Assembly (NCBI GenBank): GCA_016191995.1
Contig: JACPVA010000173.1
Coordinates: forward strand, 1 to 56,013
Length of the DNA stretch: 56,013 bases
From: Burkholderiales bacterium
Lineage (GTDB): Bacteria > Pseudomonadota > Gammaproteobacteria > Burkholderiales > Burkholderiaceae_C
Reading direction: 5' to 3'
Below are positions 7,983 to 17,203 of the stretch, in pieces. Both the position numbers and the translations under genes were made by a program. Position 1 is the first letter of the stretch; every line of letters starts with the position of its first letter. A model generated the notes under the pieces. That model worked only from the letters and a program-made list of their open reading frames with translations, had not been told where the DNA came from and searched no databases.

Positions 7983-8032
7983 CCATCGACGGCCGACGAG
8001 CGGGCGTCCGCGACGCGCCGCCCGACAGGCCG

Positions 8033-8866
8033 TCAGTCGACGAAGAAGTCGGGGATGAAGTCCTTCGTCCCCGGCACCACCGCATAACGGTCGAGGTCGG
8101 TCACGCCGTGCGCGACGAGGACCTCGTCGTCGATGAAGAAGTTGCCGCTGACGCTCGTGTCGCTGGTCAGGATGAAGTGCGCGGCGTCGGCCAGGATCTC
8201 GGGCCGGCGGCACTTGTTCGTGTCGACACCGGGGATCATCTGCAGCGCCGCGGTCGCGATCGCGGTGCGCGGCCACAGGCTGTTGACGGCGATGCCCAGC
8301 GGCGCGAACTCGGCCGCGTGGCCGAGCGTGCACATGCTCATGCCGTACTTGGCCATCGAGTACGCGGTGTGGTTCCTGAACCAGTGCGGCTTCATCGACA
8401 GCGGCGGCCCCATGTTCAGCACATGCGGGCCGCGCCCGGCCTTGGCGCTCGCCGTCAGCGCCGGCAGGCAGGCCTGCGTGCAGGCGAAGGTGCCGCGCAC
8501 GTTGACGCCGAACATCAGGTCGAAGCGCTTCATCGGCGTCGCGGCGGTCGGCGTCAGACTGATCGCGCTGGCGTTGTTGACCAGGATGTCGATGCCGCCG
8601 AAGCGATCGACCGCGGCCTGCACCGCGGCGGCGACCGCCGCCTCGTCGCGGATATCGGTCGGCACCGCCAGCGCACGGCCGCCGGCAGCCTCGACCGCCT
8701 CGGCGGCGCTGGCCAGCGTGCCCGGCAGCCTGGGGTCGGGCTCGACCGTCTTGGCCACGAGCACGACGTTGGCGCCGTCGGCCGCCGCACGCACCGCGAT
8801 CGCCAGCCCGATGCCGCGGCTGCCGCCGGTGACGAACAGCGTCTTGCCTTGCAGCGTCGACCTCAT
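8033..8866 (-). CDS. SDR-family oxidoreductase (HSDL2-like)
   Basis: 277-residue short-chain dehydrogenase. Visible are the NAD(P) motif TGGSRGIG (residues 13-20), the NNAS motif (ILVNNASAIS) and the catalytic YSMAK; the usual Ser region is MGPPLSMKPHW. The sequence resembles hydroxysteroid-dehydrogenase-like protein 2, an SDR often found in fatty-acid operons. It is the last gene of the minus-strand beta-oxidation operon. Its ATG overlaps the stop of the SGNH hydrolase gene (ATGA). The substrate is unproven; a 3-hydroxyacyl or related lipid oxidation is the reasonable guess. Confidence 0.85.
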   Translation of the reverse strand: MRSTLQGKTLFVTGGSRGIGLAIAVRAAADGANVVLVAKTVEPDPRLPGTLASAAEAVEAAGGRALAVPTDIRDEAAVAAAVQAAVDRFGGIDILVNNASAISLTPTAATPMKRFDLMFGVNVRGTFACTQACLPALTASAKAGRGPHVLNMGPPLSMKPHWFRNHTAYSMAKYGMSMCTLGHAAEFAPLGIAVNSLWPRTAIATAALQMIPGVDTNKCRRPEILADAAHFILTSDTSVSGNFFIDDEVLVAHGVTDLDRYAVVPGTKDFIPDFFVD

Positions 8867-9660
8867 CGGGGTTCTCCTCGGTCACCGGGGTAGCTTCGGG
8901 CTGCGCCCGGCGGGTTTCGCCCTTGGGGCGGCCCGGCGGGCTCATGGGTCTCGGCGCGCAGCAGCGCCGCGACATGCTGCGCGAGCAGGCTCGCGCACTG
9001 GCGGTAGGCGGGCTCGCCGGGGTGGAATCCGTCCTCGGCCATCACGCCGCGGTTGAAGCGCAGCCCGAAGTCGGCGTGCGACACATCGCCGCGCGTGGCG
9101 GCCCATTCGGCCAGCGCGCGGTCGTGGCGGCGCGCGTCGGCCCCGGCGATCCAGCGCAGCGGGCGCGGCAGCGCCGGGAACTGGTGCACCGGCGGCAGCG
9201 GCGCGAAGACGACATGGCGCACCCCGGCGCGGTTGCGCAGCCAGTTGGCCAGCGCCTCGCGCGCCAGCACCGCGCGCCGCGACGGCACCTGCTCGACGAC
9301 ATCGTTGACGCCGCTGACGATGACGGCGACGTCGGCCTCGACATGCCCCGCCTGCTGCAGCAGCGCCAGCGTCTGCGCCGTCGTCGCGCCGCTGCGCGCG
9401 ACGAGCCGCCAGTGCACGCGCAGGCGGGCCTCCTCGGCCAGGTACTGCGCCAGCGGTGCGGCCAGCGCGCGCGACTGGTGCGCCACGCCGACGCCGGCGG
9501 CCGACGAGTCGCCCGCGACGAGCAGCTTCAGCGCCGCGCCGCGGCCCGCGCTGCCCTCGCGCGGGCCCGGCGGCTCCGGCAGGCGCGGCGTGCGGCGCCG
9601 CACGTGCAGCCCCTGCGCCACCAGCAGCGGCGACAACGCGAGCTTGGCGGTCAGCGACAT
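8863..9660 (-). CDS. SGNH/GDSL-family hydrolase
   Basis: 265 residues from the ATG at 9660. The family blocks are clear: block I GDSSAAGVG with the nucleophilic Ser, block III SGVND with Gly/Asn, and block V DGFHPG with Asp and His. These enzymes are esterases or lipases. A weakly hydrophobic N-terminus (LTAKLALSPLLVAQGL) could be a membrane anchor or an uncleaved signal. It lies 22 bases after the enoyl-CoA hydratase gene and overlaps the SDR gene by four bases, so it belongs to the lipid-degradation operon. It may release acyl groups from esters. The N-terminal 40 residues are Pro/Arg-rich and vary in the family. Confidence 0.85.
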   Translation of the reverse strand: MSLTAKLALSPLLVAQGLHVRRRTPRLPEPPGPREGSAGRGAALKLLVAGDSSAAGVGVAHQSRALAAPLAQYLAEEARLRVHWRLVARSGATTAQTLALLQQAGHVEADVAVIVSGVNDVVEQVPSRRAVLAREALANWLRNRAGVRHVVFAPLPPVHQFPALPRPLRWIAGADARRHDRALAEWAATRGDVSHADFGLRFNRGVMAEDGFHPGEPAYRQCASLLAQHVAALLRAETHEPAGPPQGRNPPGAARSYPGDRGEPR

Positions 9661-9682
9661 GAGCGGTCTCCCCGGTCGAGAT

Positions 9683-10468
9683 TCAGCTGAACTTGGCGTA
9701 GTCGGGCGCGCGCTTCTGGAAGAAGGCCTGGAAGGCCTCCATCGCCTCCGGGCTGCGCAGCCGCGCGCTGAACAGCGCGCCCTCCTCGGCGATGACGCGC
9801 AACACCTGCTCGCGCTGCGGCGCACGCATCAGCCGCTTGGCCTCGCGCACCGCCGACGGCGGCAAGGCGTTGAAGCGCTCGGCGACGCGGCGCGCGTGCT
9901 TGGCGACCTCGGCTGTCGGCAGCACCGCATTCGCGATCCCGCACTCGACCGCCTGCTCGGGCGTGAACGGGTCGCCGAGCAGCAGCTTCTCGGCCGCGCG
10001 CCGCTGCCCCATCAGCTGCGGCACGAGCAGGCTGGACGCATATTCGGGCACCAGCGCCAGCGCGACGAAGGGCATCGCCAGCCGCGCCTCGTCGGACACG
10101 TAGACGAAGTCGCAGTGCAGCAGCATCGTCGTGCCGATGCCGATCGCCGCACCGGTGACCGCGGCGACGACCGGCTTGTCGCACTCCAGCAGCGCATGCA
10201 TGAACTGGAAGACTGGCGACTGGGCGGGGTCGCTGCCGCCGGCGCCCGGCGGGCGCGCCATGAAGTCCTCGATATCGTTGCCCGAGGTGAAGATCCCCGG
10301 CTGCCCGGTGATCATTACCGCGCGCACCGCGGCATCGTCCTGCGCGGCACGCAGCGCGTCGGCCATCGCCTGGTACATCGCCACCGTCAGCGCGTTCTTC
10401 TTCTCGGGGCGCGCGATCTCGATCGTCGCCACGCCGTCGACGGTGGCGGTGCGGATGTGCTGCGTCAT
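9683..10468 (-). CDS. Enoyl-CoA hydratase/isomerase family protein
   Basis: 261 residues of the crotonase fold. It has the CoA-binding PEKKNALTVAMYQAM, the oxyanion-hole region FTSGNDIEDF and AAVTGAAIGIGTTMLLHCD. The two catalytic Glu residues of classical enoyl-CoA hydratase are not obvious: the second region reads MPFVALALVPEYASS, which has one Glu. The start at 10468 has a good GGAGA ribosome site. It may therefore be an isomerase or a hydratase with altered specificity. The gene follows the thiolase gene by 86 bases, a gap that holds a strong hairpin. Confidence 0.85.
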   Translation of the reverse strand: MTQHIRTATVDGVATIEIARPEKKNALTVAMYQAMADALRAAQDDAAVRAVMITGQPGIFTSGNDIEDFMARPPGAGGSDPAQSPVFQFMHALLECDKPVVAAVTGAAIGIGTTMLLHCDFVYVSDEARLAMPFVALALVPEYASSLLVPQLMGQRRAAEKLLLGDPFTPEQAVECGIANAVLPTAEVAKHARRVAERFNALPPSAVREAKRLMRAPQREQVLRVIAEEGALFSARLRSPEAMEAFQAFFQKRAPDYAKFS

Positions 10469-10518
10469 GTCGTCGTCTCCAGGGCGTGCCGCGCGCGGCG
10501 CGGCGGTTGGGCTGCGCC

Positions 10519-10545
10519 GGCGCCGCCGCGGTTGGCGGCGGCGCC
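10519..10545 (-). other. Strong intergenic hairpin between thiolase and enoyl-CoA hydratase genes
   Basis: An 11-base perfect stem (10519-10529 paired with 10535-10545, core GGCGCCGCCGC) closes a five-base loop. There is no T tract, so it is more likely an RNA-stability or processing element, or a partial attenuator, than a full terminator. Confidence 0.45.
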
Positions 10546-10554
10546 GCGGCGCGA

Positions 10555-11751
10555 TCAGCAGCGCTCGAAGATACCGGCCGCGCCCTGCCCCATGCCGACG
10601 CACATCGTCACCATGCCGTAGCGCAGCTTCCTGCGGCGTAGCGCGTGGATGGTGGTGGCGGCACGGATCGCGCCGGTGGCGCCCAGCGGGTGGCCCAGGG
10701 CGATCGCGCCGCCCATCGGGTTGACCTTGGCCGGGTCGAGCTTCAACTCATTCAGCACCGCCAGCGATTGCGCGGCGAAGGCATCGTTGAGCTCGATCCA
10801 GTCCATGTCGTCAGGCTTCAGCCCCGCGTAACGCAGCGCCGCCGGGATCGCCTCGATCGGGCCGATGCCCATGATCTGCGGCGGCACGCCGCGCGCGGCG
10901 AAGCTGACGAAGCGCGCCAGCGGCGTCAGGCCGAAGGTCTTCAGCGCCTTTTCGCTGACGAGGATCAGCGCACCGGCGCCGTCGCTGGTCTGGCTGCTGT
11001 TGCCGGCGGTGACGCTGCCCTTGGCGGCGAATACCGGCTTCAACTTCGCAAGGCCCTCGAGCGAGGTGTCCTTGCGCGGGCCCTCGTCGATGTCGACCTT
11101 GCGCCGGGTCTCGACGACTTCGCCGGTGGCGAGATCGGGGGCGCGCGAGACGACCTCGAACGGCGTCATCTCGTCGGCGAATTCGCCGGCCTCGATCGCC
11201 GCCAGCGCGCGCTGGTGCGACTGCAGCGCGAACGCATCCTGCGCATCGCGCGAGACCTTCCACTGCGCGGCGACCTTCTCGGCCGTCATCCCCATGCCGT
11301 AGGCGATGCCGATATTCTCGTCGCGGGCGAAGATCTCGGGGTTGAAGCTGGGCTTGTTGCCGGTCATCGGCACCAGGCTCATGCTCTCGGCACCGCCGGC
11401 GATCATGACGTCGGCCTGGCCGGTGCGGATGCGGTCGGCCGCCATCTGCACGGCGGTCAGCCCGGAGGCGCAGAAGCGGTTGACGGTCACGCCGGCAACC
11501 GAGTGCGGCAGCCCGGCCAGCACCATCGCGACGCGCGCCATGTTCATGCCCTGCTCGGCCTCGGGGAAGCTGCAGCCGATGACGGCGTCCTCGATCGCCT
11601 TCGGGTCGAGGCTGGGCACCTGGCTCAGCGCGTGCTCGACCGCGGCGACCAGCAGGTCGTCGGGCCGGGTGTTGCGGAAGTAGCCGCGGCCGGACTTGCC
11701 GATCGGGGTGCGCGTGGCGGCGACGATGTAGGCGTCTTGAAGCTGGGTCAT
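10555..11751 (-). CDS. fadA: Acetyl-CoA acyltransferase (thiolase), FadA type
   Basis: 398-residue thiolase. The acyl-accepting Cys is in VNRFCASGLTAVQ. The C-terminal catalytic motifs are NPMGGAIALGHPLGATGA (His) and TMCVGMGQGAAG (second Cys). It performs the last step of fatty-acid beta-oxidation, cleaving 3-ketoacyl-CoA to acetyl-CoA. It lies 16 bases after the FadN-like gene. The combination dehydrogenase/hydratase plus thiolase plus acyl-CoA dehydrogenase matches the known fadN-fadA-fadE arrangement. A ribosome site (GGAGACGACGAG) precedes the ATG. Confidence 0.92.
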   Translation of the reverse strand: MTQLQDAYIVAATRTPIGKSGRGYFRNTRPDDLLVAAVEHALSQVPSLDPKAIEDAVIGCSFPEAEQGMNMARVAMVLAGLPHSVAGVTVNRFCASGLTAVQMAADRIRTGQADVMIAGGAESMSLVPMTGNKPSFNPEIFARDENIGIAYGMGMTAEKVAAQWKVSRDAQDAFALQSHQRALAAIEAGEFADEMTPFEVVSRAPDLATGEVVETRRKVDIDEGPRKDTSLEGLAKLKPVFAAKGSVTAGNSSQTSDGAGALILVSEKALKTFGLTPLARFVSFAARGVPPQIMGIGPIEAIPAALRYAGLKPDDMDWIELNDAFAAQSLAVLNELKLDPAKVNPMGGAIALGHPLGATGAIRAATTIHALRRRKLRYGMVTMCVGMGQGAAGIFERC

Positions 11752-11767
11752 CTCGTCGTCTCCGGGG

Positions 11768-14164
11768 TCAGTTGCGAACCGGCTTGCCGGTCTGCAGCAT
11801 GCCCATGATGCGTTCCTGGGTCTTGGGGTGGTCGAGCAACGAGCAGAAATGCTTGCGCTCCAGCGTCATCAGGTAGTCCTCGGTCACCATCGAGCCGGCG
11901 TCGACATCGCCGCCGCAGACCACGTCGGCGATCAGGCTGGCGATGTGGAAGTCGTGCGCGCTGGCGAAGCCGCCGTCGCGCAGGTTGACGAGCTGGCCCA
12001 TGATCGTCGCCTTGGCGTTGCGGCCGGCGACCGGGAAGACCGACTTGTGCGGCGGCCTCCAGCCACTGGCGGCCATCGCCTTGACCTGCGCGCTGGCCAC
12101 CTGCAGCAGCTCGTCCTTGTGCGGCACGATCAGGTCGTCCCACAGCAGCCAGCCCGACTGGCGGGCCTCGATCGCGCTGGTCGCCACCTTGGCCATCGCG
12201 GCGCTGGTGAATCCGTCGGTCAGGAACTTCAGCAGGTCGGCATTCGCGTTGCCGGCCGCGGCCATCTCGGCCGCGCGGCGCGCGATATAGGCCAGCCCGC
12301 CGCCGCCCGGGAGCAGGCCGACGCCGACCTCGACCAGGCCGATATAGCTCTCCAGGTGGGCGACGCGGCGTGCGCAGTGCACGGCCAGCTCGCAGCCGCC
12401 GCCGAGCGCGATCCCGCGCATCGCGGCCACCACCGGCACCTGGGCATAGCGAATGCGCAGCATCGCATCCTGCAGCTTCTTCTCCTCCGGCGCGATGCCC
12501 TTCGCACCCAGCTTCATGAAGACCGGCAGCAGCGCCTCGAGGTTGGCGCCCGCGGAGAAGACCTCGTCGGGCGACCAGATCACGAGGCCCTGGTACTTCG
12601 CCTCCGCGATCTCGACCGCCTTCAGCAGCCCTTCGGTCACCGCCGGGCTGATCAGGTGCAGCTTGGCGGTGATGCTGGCGACCAGCACCTCGCCGTCCAG
12701 GCTCCAGACGCGGATCTCGTCGTTGCGGTACTCCTCGGTGCCGGCCTTCAGCGGCGACGCCGCATCGCTGCCGAGCACCGCATCCGGGAAAGCCTGGCGC
12801 GCATAGACCGGCAGCGTGCTGCGCGGCACGAAGCGCCGGGCCGACGCGCTCCACGATCCTTCCGGGCGGTGCACGCCGCCGCCTTCGGCGACCGGGCCGT
12901 CGAAGACCCAGGCCGGCAGCGGCGCGGTCGACAGCGCCTTGCCGGCATCGATATCGTCCTTCACCCACTGCGCGACCTGCGCCCAGCCGGCTTCCTGCCA
13001 CAGCTCGAACGGGCCCTGCTTCATGCCGAAGCCCCAGCGCATCGCGAAGTCGATATCGCGCGCGCTGTCGGCGATCTCGGCCAGGTGCACCGCGACATAG
13101 TGGAACGAGTCGCGCAGGATCGCCCAGACGAACTGCGCCTGCGGGTTGGCCGACTCGCGCAGCAGCTTCAGCCGCTCGGCGGCCGGCTTCTTCAGGATGC
13201 GGTCGACGATCGGGTCGGCCTTGGCGCCGGCCGGCACGTAGTCGCCCTTGTGCGGGTCGAGCCGCAGGATGTCCTTGCCGACCTTCTTGAAGTAGCCGGC
13301 ACCGGTCTTCTGGCCGAGCGCACCCTGCTCGATCAGGCGCGCGAGCACCGGCGGCGTCGCATAGCTCGGGTAGAACGGGTCGTCCTTCAGGTTGTCCTGC
13401 AGCGTCTTGATGACATGCGCCATCGTGTCGAGCCCGACCACGTCGGCGGTGCGGAAGGTGCCGCTGCTGGCGCGGCCCATCTTCTTGCCGGTCAGGTCGT
13501 CGACGACGTCGTAGCCCAGGCCGAACTTCTCGGCCTCCGCGATCGTCGCCAGCATGCCGGCGATGCCGACCCGGTTGGCGACGAAGTTCGGCGTGTCCTT
13601 GGCCCGCACCACGCTCTTGCCGACCCCGGTGGTGACGAAGGTCTCGAGCTGGTCGAGGATCTCGGGCTGGGTCGCCGGTGTCGGGATCAGCTCCACCAGG
13701 CTCATGTAGCGCGGCGGGTTGAAGAAGTGGATGCCGCAGAAGCGCGGGCGGATCGCCTCGGGCAGCGCCTGCGACAGCTTGGTGATCGACAGGCCGGAGG
13801 TGTTGCTGGCGACGATCGCCGCCGGGTTCAGCGCCGGCGCGATCTTGGTATACAGGTCCAGCTTCCAGTCCATGCGCTCGGCGATCGCCTCGATCACCAG
13901 GTCGCAGCCCTGCAGCAGGTCCAGGTGCTCCTCGTAGTTGGCGGCCTGGATCAGCGCGGCGTCGGCCGCGATGCCCAGCGGCGAGGGCTTGAGCTTCTTC
14001 AGGTTGTCGATCGCGCGCGTGACGATGCCGTTCCTGGGGCCATCCTTGGCCGGCAGGTCGAACAGGACGACCGGGACCTTGCAGTTGACGAGCTGGGCCG
14101 CGATCTGCGCGCCCATCACGCCGGCGCCCAGCACGGCGACCTTGCGGACGTTGAATCGGTTCAT
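11768..14164 (-). CDS. 3-hydroxyacyl-CoA dehydrogenase/enoyl-CoA hydratase, FadN type
   Basis: 798-residue bifunctional beta-oxidation enzyme. The NAD-binding motif VAVLGAGVMGAQIAAQL is at residues 8-24. Dehydrogenase signatures such as FCGIHFFNPPRYMSLVELIP come next. The crotonase domain is at the C-terminal end (FSAGANLEALLP, VVAAMRGIALGGGCELAVHC). The order dehydrogenase-then-hydratase is that of Bacillus FadN and the opposite of E. coli FadB. The start at 14164 is where conserved sequence begins. It is 17 bases after the DUF2147 gene and 16 before fadA, so it sits in the middle of the TetR-led operon. Confidence 0.92.
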   Translation of the reverse strand: MNRFNVRKVAVLGAGVMGAQIAAQLVNCKVPVVLFDLPAKDGPRNGIVTRAIDNLKKLKPSPLGIAADAALIQAANYEEHLDLLQGCDLVIEAIAERMDWKLDLYTKIAPALNPAAIVASNTSGLSITKLSQALPEAIRPRFCGIHFFNPPRYMSLVELIPTPATQPEILDQLETFVTTGVGKSVVRAKDTPNFVANRVGIAGMLATIAEAEKFGLGYDVVDDLTGKKMGRASSGTFRTADVVGLDTMAHVIKTLQDNLKDDPFYPSYATPPVLARLIEQGALGQKTGAGYFKKVGKDILRLDPHKGDYVPAGAKADPIVDRILKKPAAERLKLLRESANPQAQFVWAILRDSFHYVAVHLAEIADSARDIDFAMRWGFGMKQGPFELWQEAGWAQVAQWVKDDIDAGKALSTAPLPAWVFDGPVAEGGGVHRPEGSWSASARRFVPRSTLPVYARQAFPDAVLGSDAASPLKAGTEEYRNDEIRVWSLDGEVLVASITAKLHLISPAVTEGLLKAVEIAEAKYQGLVIWSPDEVFSAGANLEALLPVFMKLGAKGIAPEEKKLQDAMLRIRYAQVPVVAAMRGIALGGGCELAVHCARRVAHLESYIGLVEVGVGLLPGGGGLAYIARRAAEMAAAGNANADLLKFLTDGFTSAAMAKVATSAIEARQSGWLLWDDLIVPHKDELLQVASAQVKAMAASGWRPPHKSVFPVAGRNAKATIMGQLVNLRDGGFASAHDFHIASLIADVVCGGDVDAGSMVTEDYLMTLERKHFCSLLDHPKTQERIMGMLQTGKPVRN

Positions 14165-14181
14165 GGGTTCTCCCGGGGAAT

Positions 14182-14619
14182 TCACTCGACGCGCAGCCAG
14201 GTCTGCGTGCGGCCCAGCAGCGGCATGCCGATGTAGCCGCGCACGTCCAGCGCCTTGCCGCCGTCCTTCGGCGACATGCGCACCTTGTAGACCTTGCCGT
14301 TGTTCGGGTCGAGGATGGTGCCGCCGGACCAGCTGTTGTCCTCGCCGTCCTTCTTGACACCCTCCAGGATGGTCATCCCGAGCACCGGCTGGTCCTTGCG
14401 CGAGTCGGTGCACTTGTCGCACTTGCTGTCCTGCTTCTTCGGGTCGAGCAGCTTCTCGATCCGGCCGTTCAGCACGCCGTCGGCCTCGCTGATGCGCACG
14501 TGGGACTTCTCGGCCTTGGTCTCGTCGTCGATCGTCTTCCACAGCCCGACGGGCGTGGCCTGGGCGAAGGCGGTGCCGGCGGCGGCGAGCAGCGCGGCGG
14601 CGGCGATGAGCTTGATCAT
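14182..14619 (-). CDS. DUF2147 secreted protein
   Basis: 145 residues with a clear Sec signal peptide (MIKLIAAAALLAAAGTAFAQ). The mature domain has DUF2147 features: PVGLWKTIDDETKAEKSHVR, NGRIEKLL, a CDKC pair, DNSWSGGTILDPNNGKVYK and the C-terminal DVRGYIGMPLLGRTQTW. DUF2147 proteins are periplasmic, often found beside lipid or beta-oxidation genes, and have no established function. Its place inside the operon, between acyl-CoA dehydrogenase and the FadN-like gene, is noteworthy because every other neighbour except the SGNH hydrolase is cytosolic. Confidence 0.88.
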   Translation of the reverse strand: MIKLIAAAALLAAAGTAFAQATPVGLWKTIDDETKAEKSHVRISEADGVLNGRIEKLLDPKKQDSKCDKCTDSRKDQPVLGMTILEGVKKDGEDNSWSGGTILDPNNGKVYKVRMSPKDGGKALDVRGYIGMPLLGRTQTWLRVE

Positions 14620-14695
14620 GTCGGTCTCCTCGGGTTGACGGTTGCGTTGCCGCGCGAGCGCGGCGGTCGTGTAAGCGGTCGTGTCGGCGGTCGGG

Positions 14696-16486
14696 TCAGA
14701 ACATCGCCTCGTCCATCGCCATCAGCGGCGCCACGCCGGAGCGGGCGCTGCGGATCAGCCCCGCGGTCTCGGGCAGCAGCCGGGCGAAGTAGAAGCGCGC
14801 GGTGGCGAGTTTGGCAGCATAGAACGGATCGCCGCTGCCGGCCTTGTCCAGCGCCACGCGCGCCATGCGGGCCCAGAAGTAGGCGAACATCAGGTGGCCG
14901 ACGATGCGCAGGTAGTCGACGGCGGCGGCACCGACCTCGTCGGCGTTGCCCATCGCCTTCATGCCGAGCTCCATCGTCAGCTTGGTGACCTTGTCGCCGA
15001 GGTCGGCCAGCGGGTTGACGAACTCCTGCATCTCCTCGCGAACGCCCTGCTCCTCGACGAAGTCCTGCACCAGACGGCCGAACTTCTTGAGCTTCTTCCC
15101 GTTGTCGCCGAGCACCTTGCGGCCCAGCAGGTCGAGCGACTGGATGGTGTTGGTGCCCTCGTAGATCATGTTGATCCGCGAGTCGCGCACGAACTGCTCC
15201 ATCCCCCACTCACGGATATAGCCGTGGCCGCCGAAGACCTGCATGCAGTGGCTGGTCGCGATCCAGCCGTTGTCGGTGAAGAAGGCCTTGATCACCGGCG
15301 TCAGCAGCGCGACCAGGTCGGCCGCCTCCTTGCGCTCGTCCTCGCTGTCGGCCGACAGCTCCTGATCGATCAGCAGCGCGGTCCAGATCGCCAGCGCGCG
15401 CCCCCCCTCGGCATAGGCGCGCGCGGTCAGCAGCATCTTGCGCACGTCGGGGTGGACGATGATGGTGTCGGCCGGCTGGTCGGGCTGCTTGGCACCCGAC
15501 AGGCTTCGCATCTGGCGCCGGTCCTTCGCATACGCGGCGGCATTCTGGTAGGCGACCTCGGTCAGTCCGAGCGACTGGTTGCCCACGCCCAGGCGCGCCG
15601 CGTTCATCATCACGAACATCGCCGCCAGCCCCTTGTGCGGCTCGCCGACGAGTTCGCCGACCGCCCCCTCCAGCATCAGCTGGCAGGTCGCGTTGCCGTG
15701 GATGCCCATCTTGTGCTCCAGGGCGGTGCAATAGATACCGTTGCGCTCGCCGAGCGAGCCGTCGGCCCTGGGGACGAACTTGGGCACGACGAACAGCGAG
15801 ATCCCCTTGCTGCCCGCCGGCGCGTCCGGCAGCCGCGCCAGCACCAGGTGGACGATGTTGTCGGCCAGGTCGTGCTCGCCGGCCGAGATGAAGATCTTCT
15901 GCCCGCTGAGGCGGTAGGTCCCGTCGGGCCGCGGCTCGGCCTTGGTGCGCAGCAGGCCGAGGTCGGTGCCGCAGTGCGGCTCGGTCAGGCACATGGTACC
16001 GGTCCACTCGCCGCTGACGAGCCTGGCCAGGTAGGTCTTCTTCTGCTCGGGCGTGCCGTGCGCGTGCAGGCACTCGTAGGCGCCGTGGCTGAGCCCGGGG
16101 TACATCGTCCAGGCCTGGTTGGAGGCGTTGAGCATCTCGTACAGGCACTGGTTGAGCACCAGCGGCAGGCCCTGGCCGCCGTACTCGGGGTCGCAGCTCA
16201 GCGCCGGCCAGCCGCCCTCGACATAGGCCTTGTAGGCCTGCCTGAAACCCTTGGGCGCGCTCACCTCGTGCGTCTTCGGGTCGAGCCGGCAGCCCTCGGC
16301 ATCGCCGCTGGCGTTGAGCGGGAAGATCACCTCGGCGGCGAACTTGCCGGCCTGCTCGATCACGGCGTCGAGCGTCTCGGCGTCGATCTCCTGGTGCCGC
16401 GGGAGCGTCTTCAGCACGGCGGCAACGTCGAGCAGCTCGTGCATCACGAATTGCATGTCGCGCAGCGGCGGGGTGTACTGGGGCAT
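14696..16486 (-). CDS. Acyl-CoA dehydrogenase, long C-terminally extended type
   Basis: 596 residues from the ATG at 16486 (MPQYTPPLRDMQFVMHELLD). FAD and substrate motifs are MCLTEPHCGTDLGLL, YRLSGQKIFISAGEHD and QVFGGHGYIREWGMEQ; the catalytic Glu lies in MIYEGTNTIQSLD. The extra 180 or so C-terminal residues mark the DmdC/FadE-like betaproteobacterial group rather than the 380-residue short enzymes. It catalyses the first step of beta-oxidation, passing electrons to ETF. The start is four bases after the TetR stop, so regulator and enzyme are cotranscribed. Confidence 0.92.
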   Translation of the reverse strand: MPQYTPPLRDMQFVMHELLDVAAVLKTLPRHQEIDAETLDAVIEQAGKFAAEVIFPLNASGDAEGCRLDPKTHEVSAPKGFRQAYKAYVEGGWPALSCDPEYGGQGLPLVLNQCLYEMLNASNQAWTMYPGLSHGAYECLHAHGTPEQKKTYLARLVSGEWTGTMCLTEPHCGTDLGLLRTKAEPRPDGTYRLSGQKIFISAGEHDLADNIVHLVLARLPDAPAGSKGISLFVVPKFVPRADGSLGERNGIYCTALEHKMGIHGNATCQLMLEGAVGELVGEPHKGLAAMFVMMNAARLGVGNQSLGLTEVAYQNAAAYAKDRRQMRSLSGAKQPDQPADTIIVHPDVRKMLLTARAYAEGGRALAIWTALLIDQELSADSEDERKEAADLVALLTPVIKAFFTDNGWIATSHCMQVFGGHGYIREWGMEQFVRDSRINMIYEGTNTIQSLDLLGRKVLGDNGKKLKKFGRLVQDFVEEQGVREEMQEFVNPLADLGDKVTKLTMELGMKAMGNADEVGAAAVDYLRIVGHLMFAYFWARMARVALDKAGSGDPFYAAKLATARFYFARLLPETAGLIRSARSGVAPLMAMDEAMF

Positions 16487-16490
16487 GGGG

Positions 16491-17189
16491 CTACTCCTTC
16501 TGAAGGATCGGGGCCGGGCTGCTGCCACGGGCGGGCTGCGGTGCAGTGCGGTAGTGGTCGACGATGCGGTCGAATCCGTGACGCGCGCGGTCCAGCACCC
16601 CGGGATGGCGCAGGAAGCGCGCATCGTGGTGCAGCGCCAGGATCAGGCCGTGGATCTCGAACAGCATCTGGCGCGGGTCGGTGTCGGGCTGCAGATGGCC
16701 GGCCTCGATCGCCTGGCGGATCGCGCGCTCCAGCGCGTCGTGCCAGGCACGGACCATCGACGCCAGCGCATCGCGCACCGGGCCCGGGCGGTCGTCGAAC
16801 TCGACCGCGCCGCTGATGTAGATGCAGCCCGAGTCGAGCTCGACCGACACCCGCCGCACCCAGCGCTCGAACAGCGCGCGCAGCCGCGGCAGCCCGCGCG
16901 GCTCGCGGATCGCCGGGTAGAACACCTCCTCCTCGAAGCGGTGGTGGTATTCGCGGATGACCGAGATCTGCAGCTCCTCGCGCGACCCGAAATGCGCGAA
17001 GACGCCGGATTTGCTCATCCCGGTAACCTCGGCGAGCGCACCGATCGACAGCCCCTCGAGCCCCATGTGCGACGCCATCGCGAGCGCGGCGTCGAGGATC
17101 GCGGCGCGCGTCTGCTGCCCCTTGGGCAAGGTGCGGGCCGCTTGCGCGGGCTGGGAGACGGTCGGGGCCGGGTGTGACAAGGCGAGCAC
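16491..17189 (-). CDS. TetR-family regulator of the beta-oxidation operon
   Basis: 232 residues from the GTG at 17189. The helix-turn-helix lies near residues 35-65 (LSIGALAEVTGMSKSGVFAHF), followed by a ligand domain of the usual TetR size. The gene leads the operon, with only four bases to the acyl-CoA dehydrogenase, and a palindrome lies 15-22 bases upstream of its start. It probably represses itself and the operon until an acyl-CoA binds, as other fatty-acid TetR regulators do; the ligand is inferred. Longer in-frame starts upstream are Arg/Pro-rich and cover the palindrome, so I rejected them. Confidence 0.85.
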   Translation of the reverse strand: MLALSHPAPTVSQPAQAARTLPKGQQTRAAILDAALAMASHMGLEGLSIGALAEVTGMSKSGVFAHFGSREELQISVIREYHHRFEEEVFYPAIREPRGLPRLRALFERWVRRVSVELDSGCIYISGAVEFDDRPGPVRDALASMVRAWHDALERAIRQAIEAGHLQPDTDPRQMLFEIHGLILALHHDARFLRHPGVLDRARHGFDRIVDHYRTAPQPARGSSPAPILQKE

Positions 17190-17203
17190 GGACAATAAAA
17201 CGA

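Noticed and set aside
11828..14236. 802-codon open frame antisense to the FadN-like gene
   Set aside because: In high-GC DNA the opposite strand of a gene often stays open. The composition is His/Gln/Arg/Ala-rich with no domain, and the sense frame is a clear enzyme.
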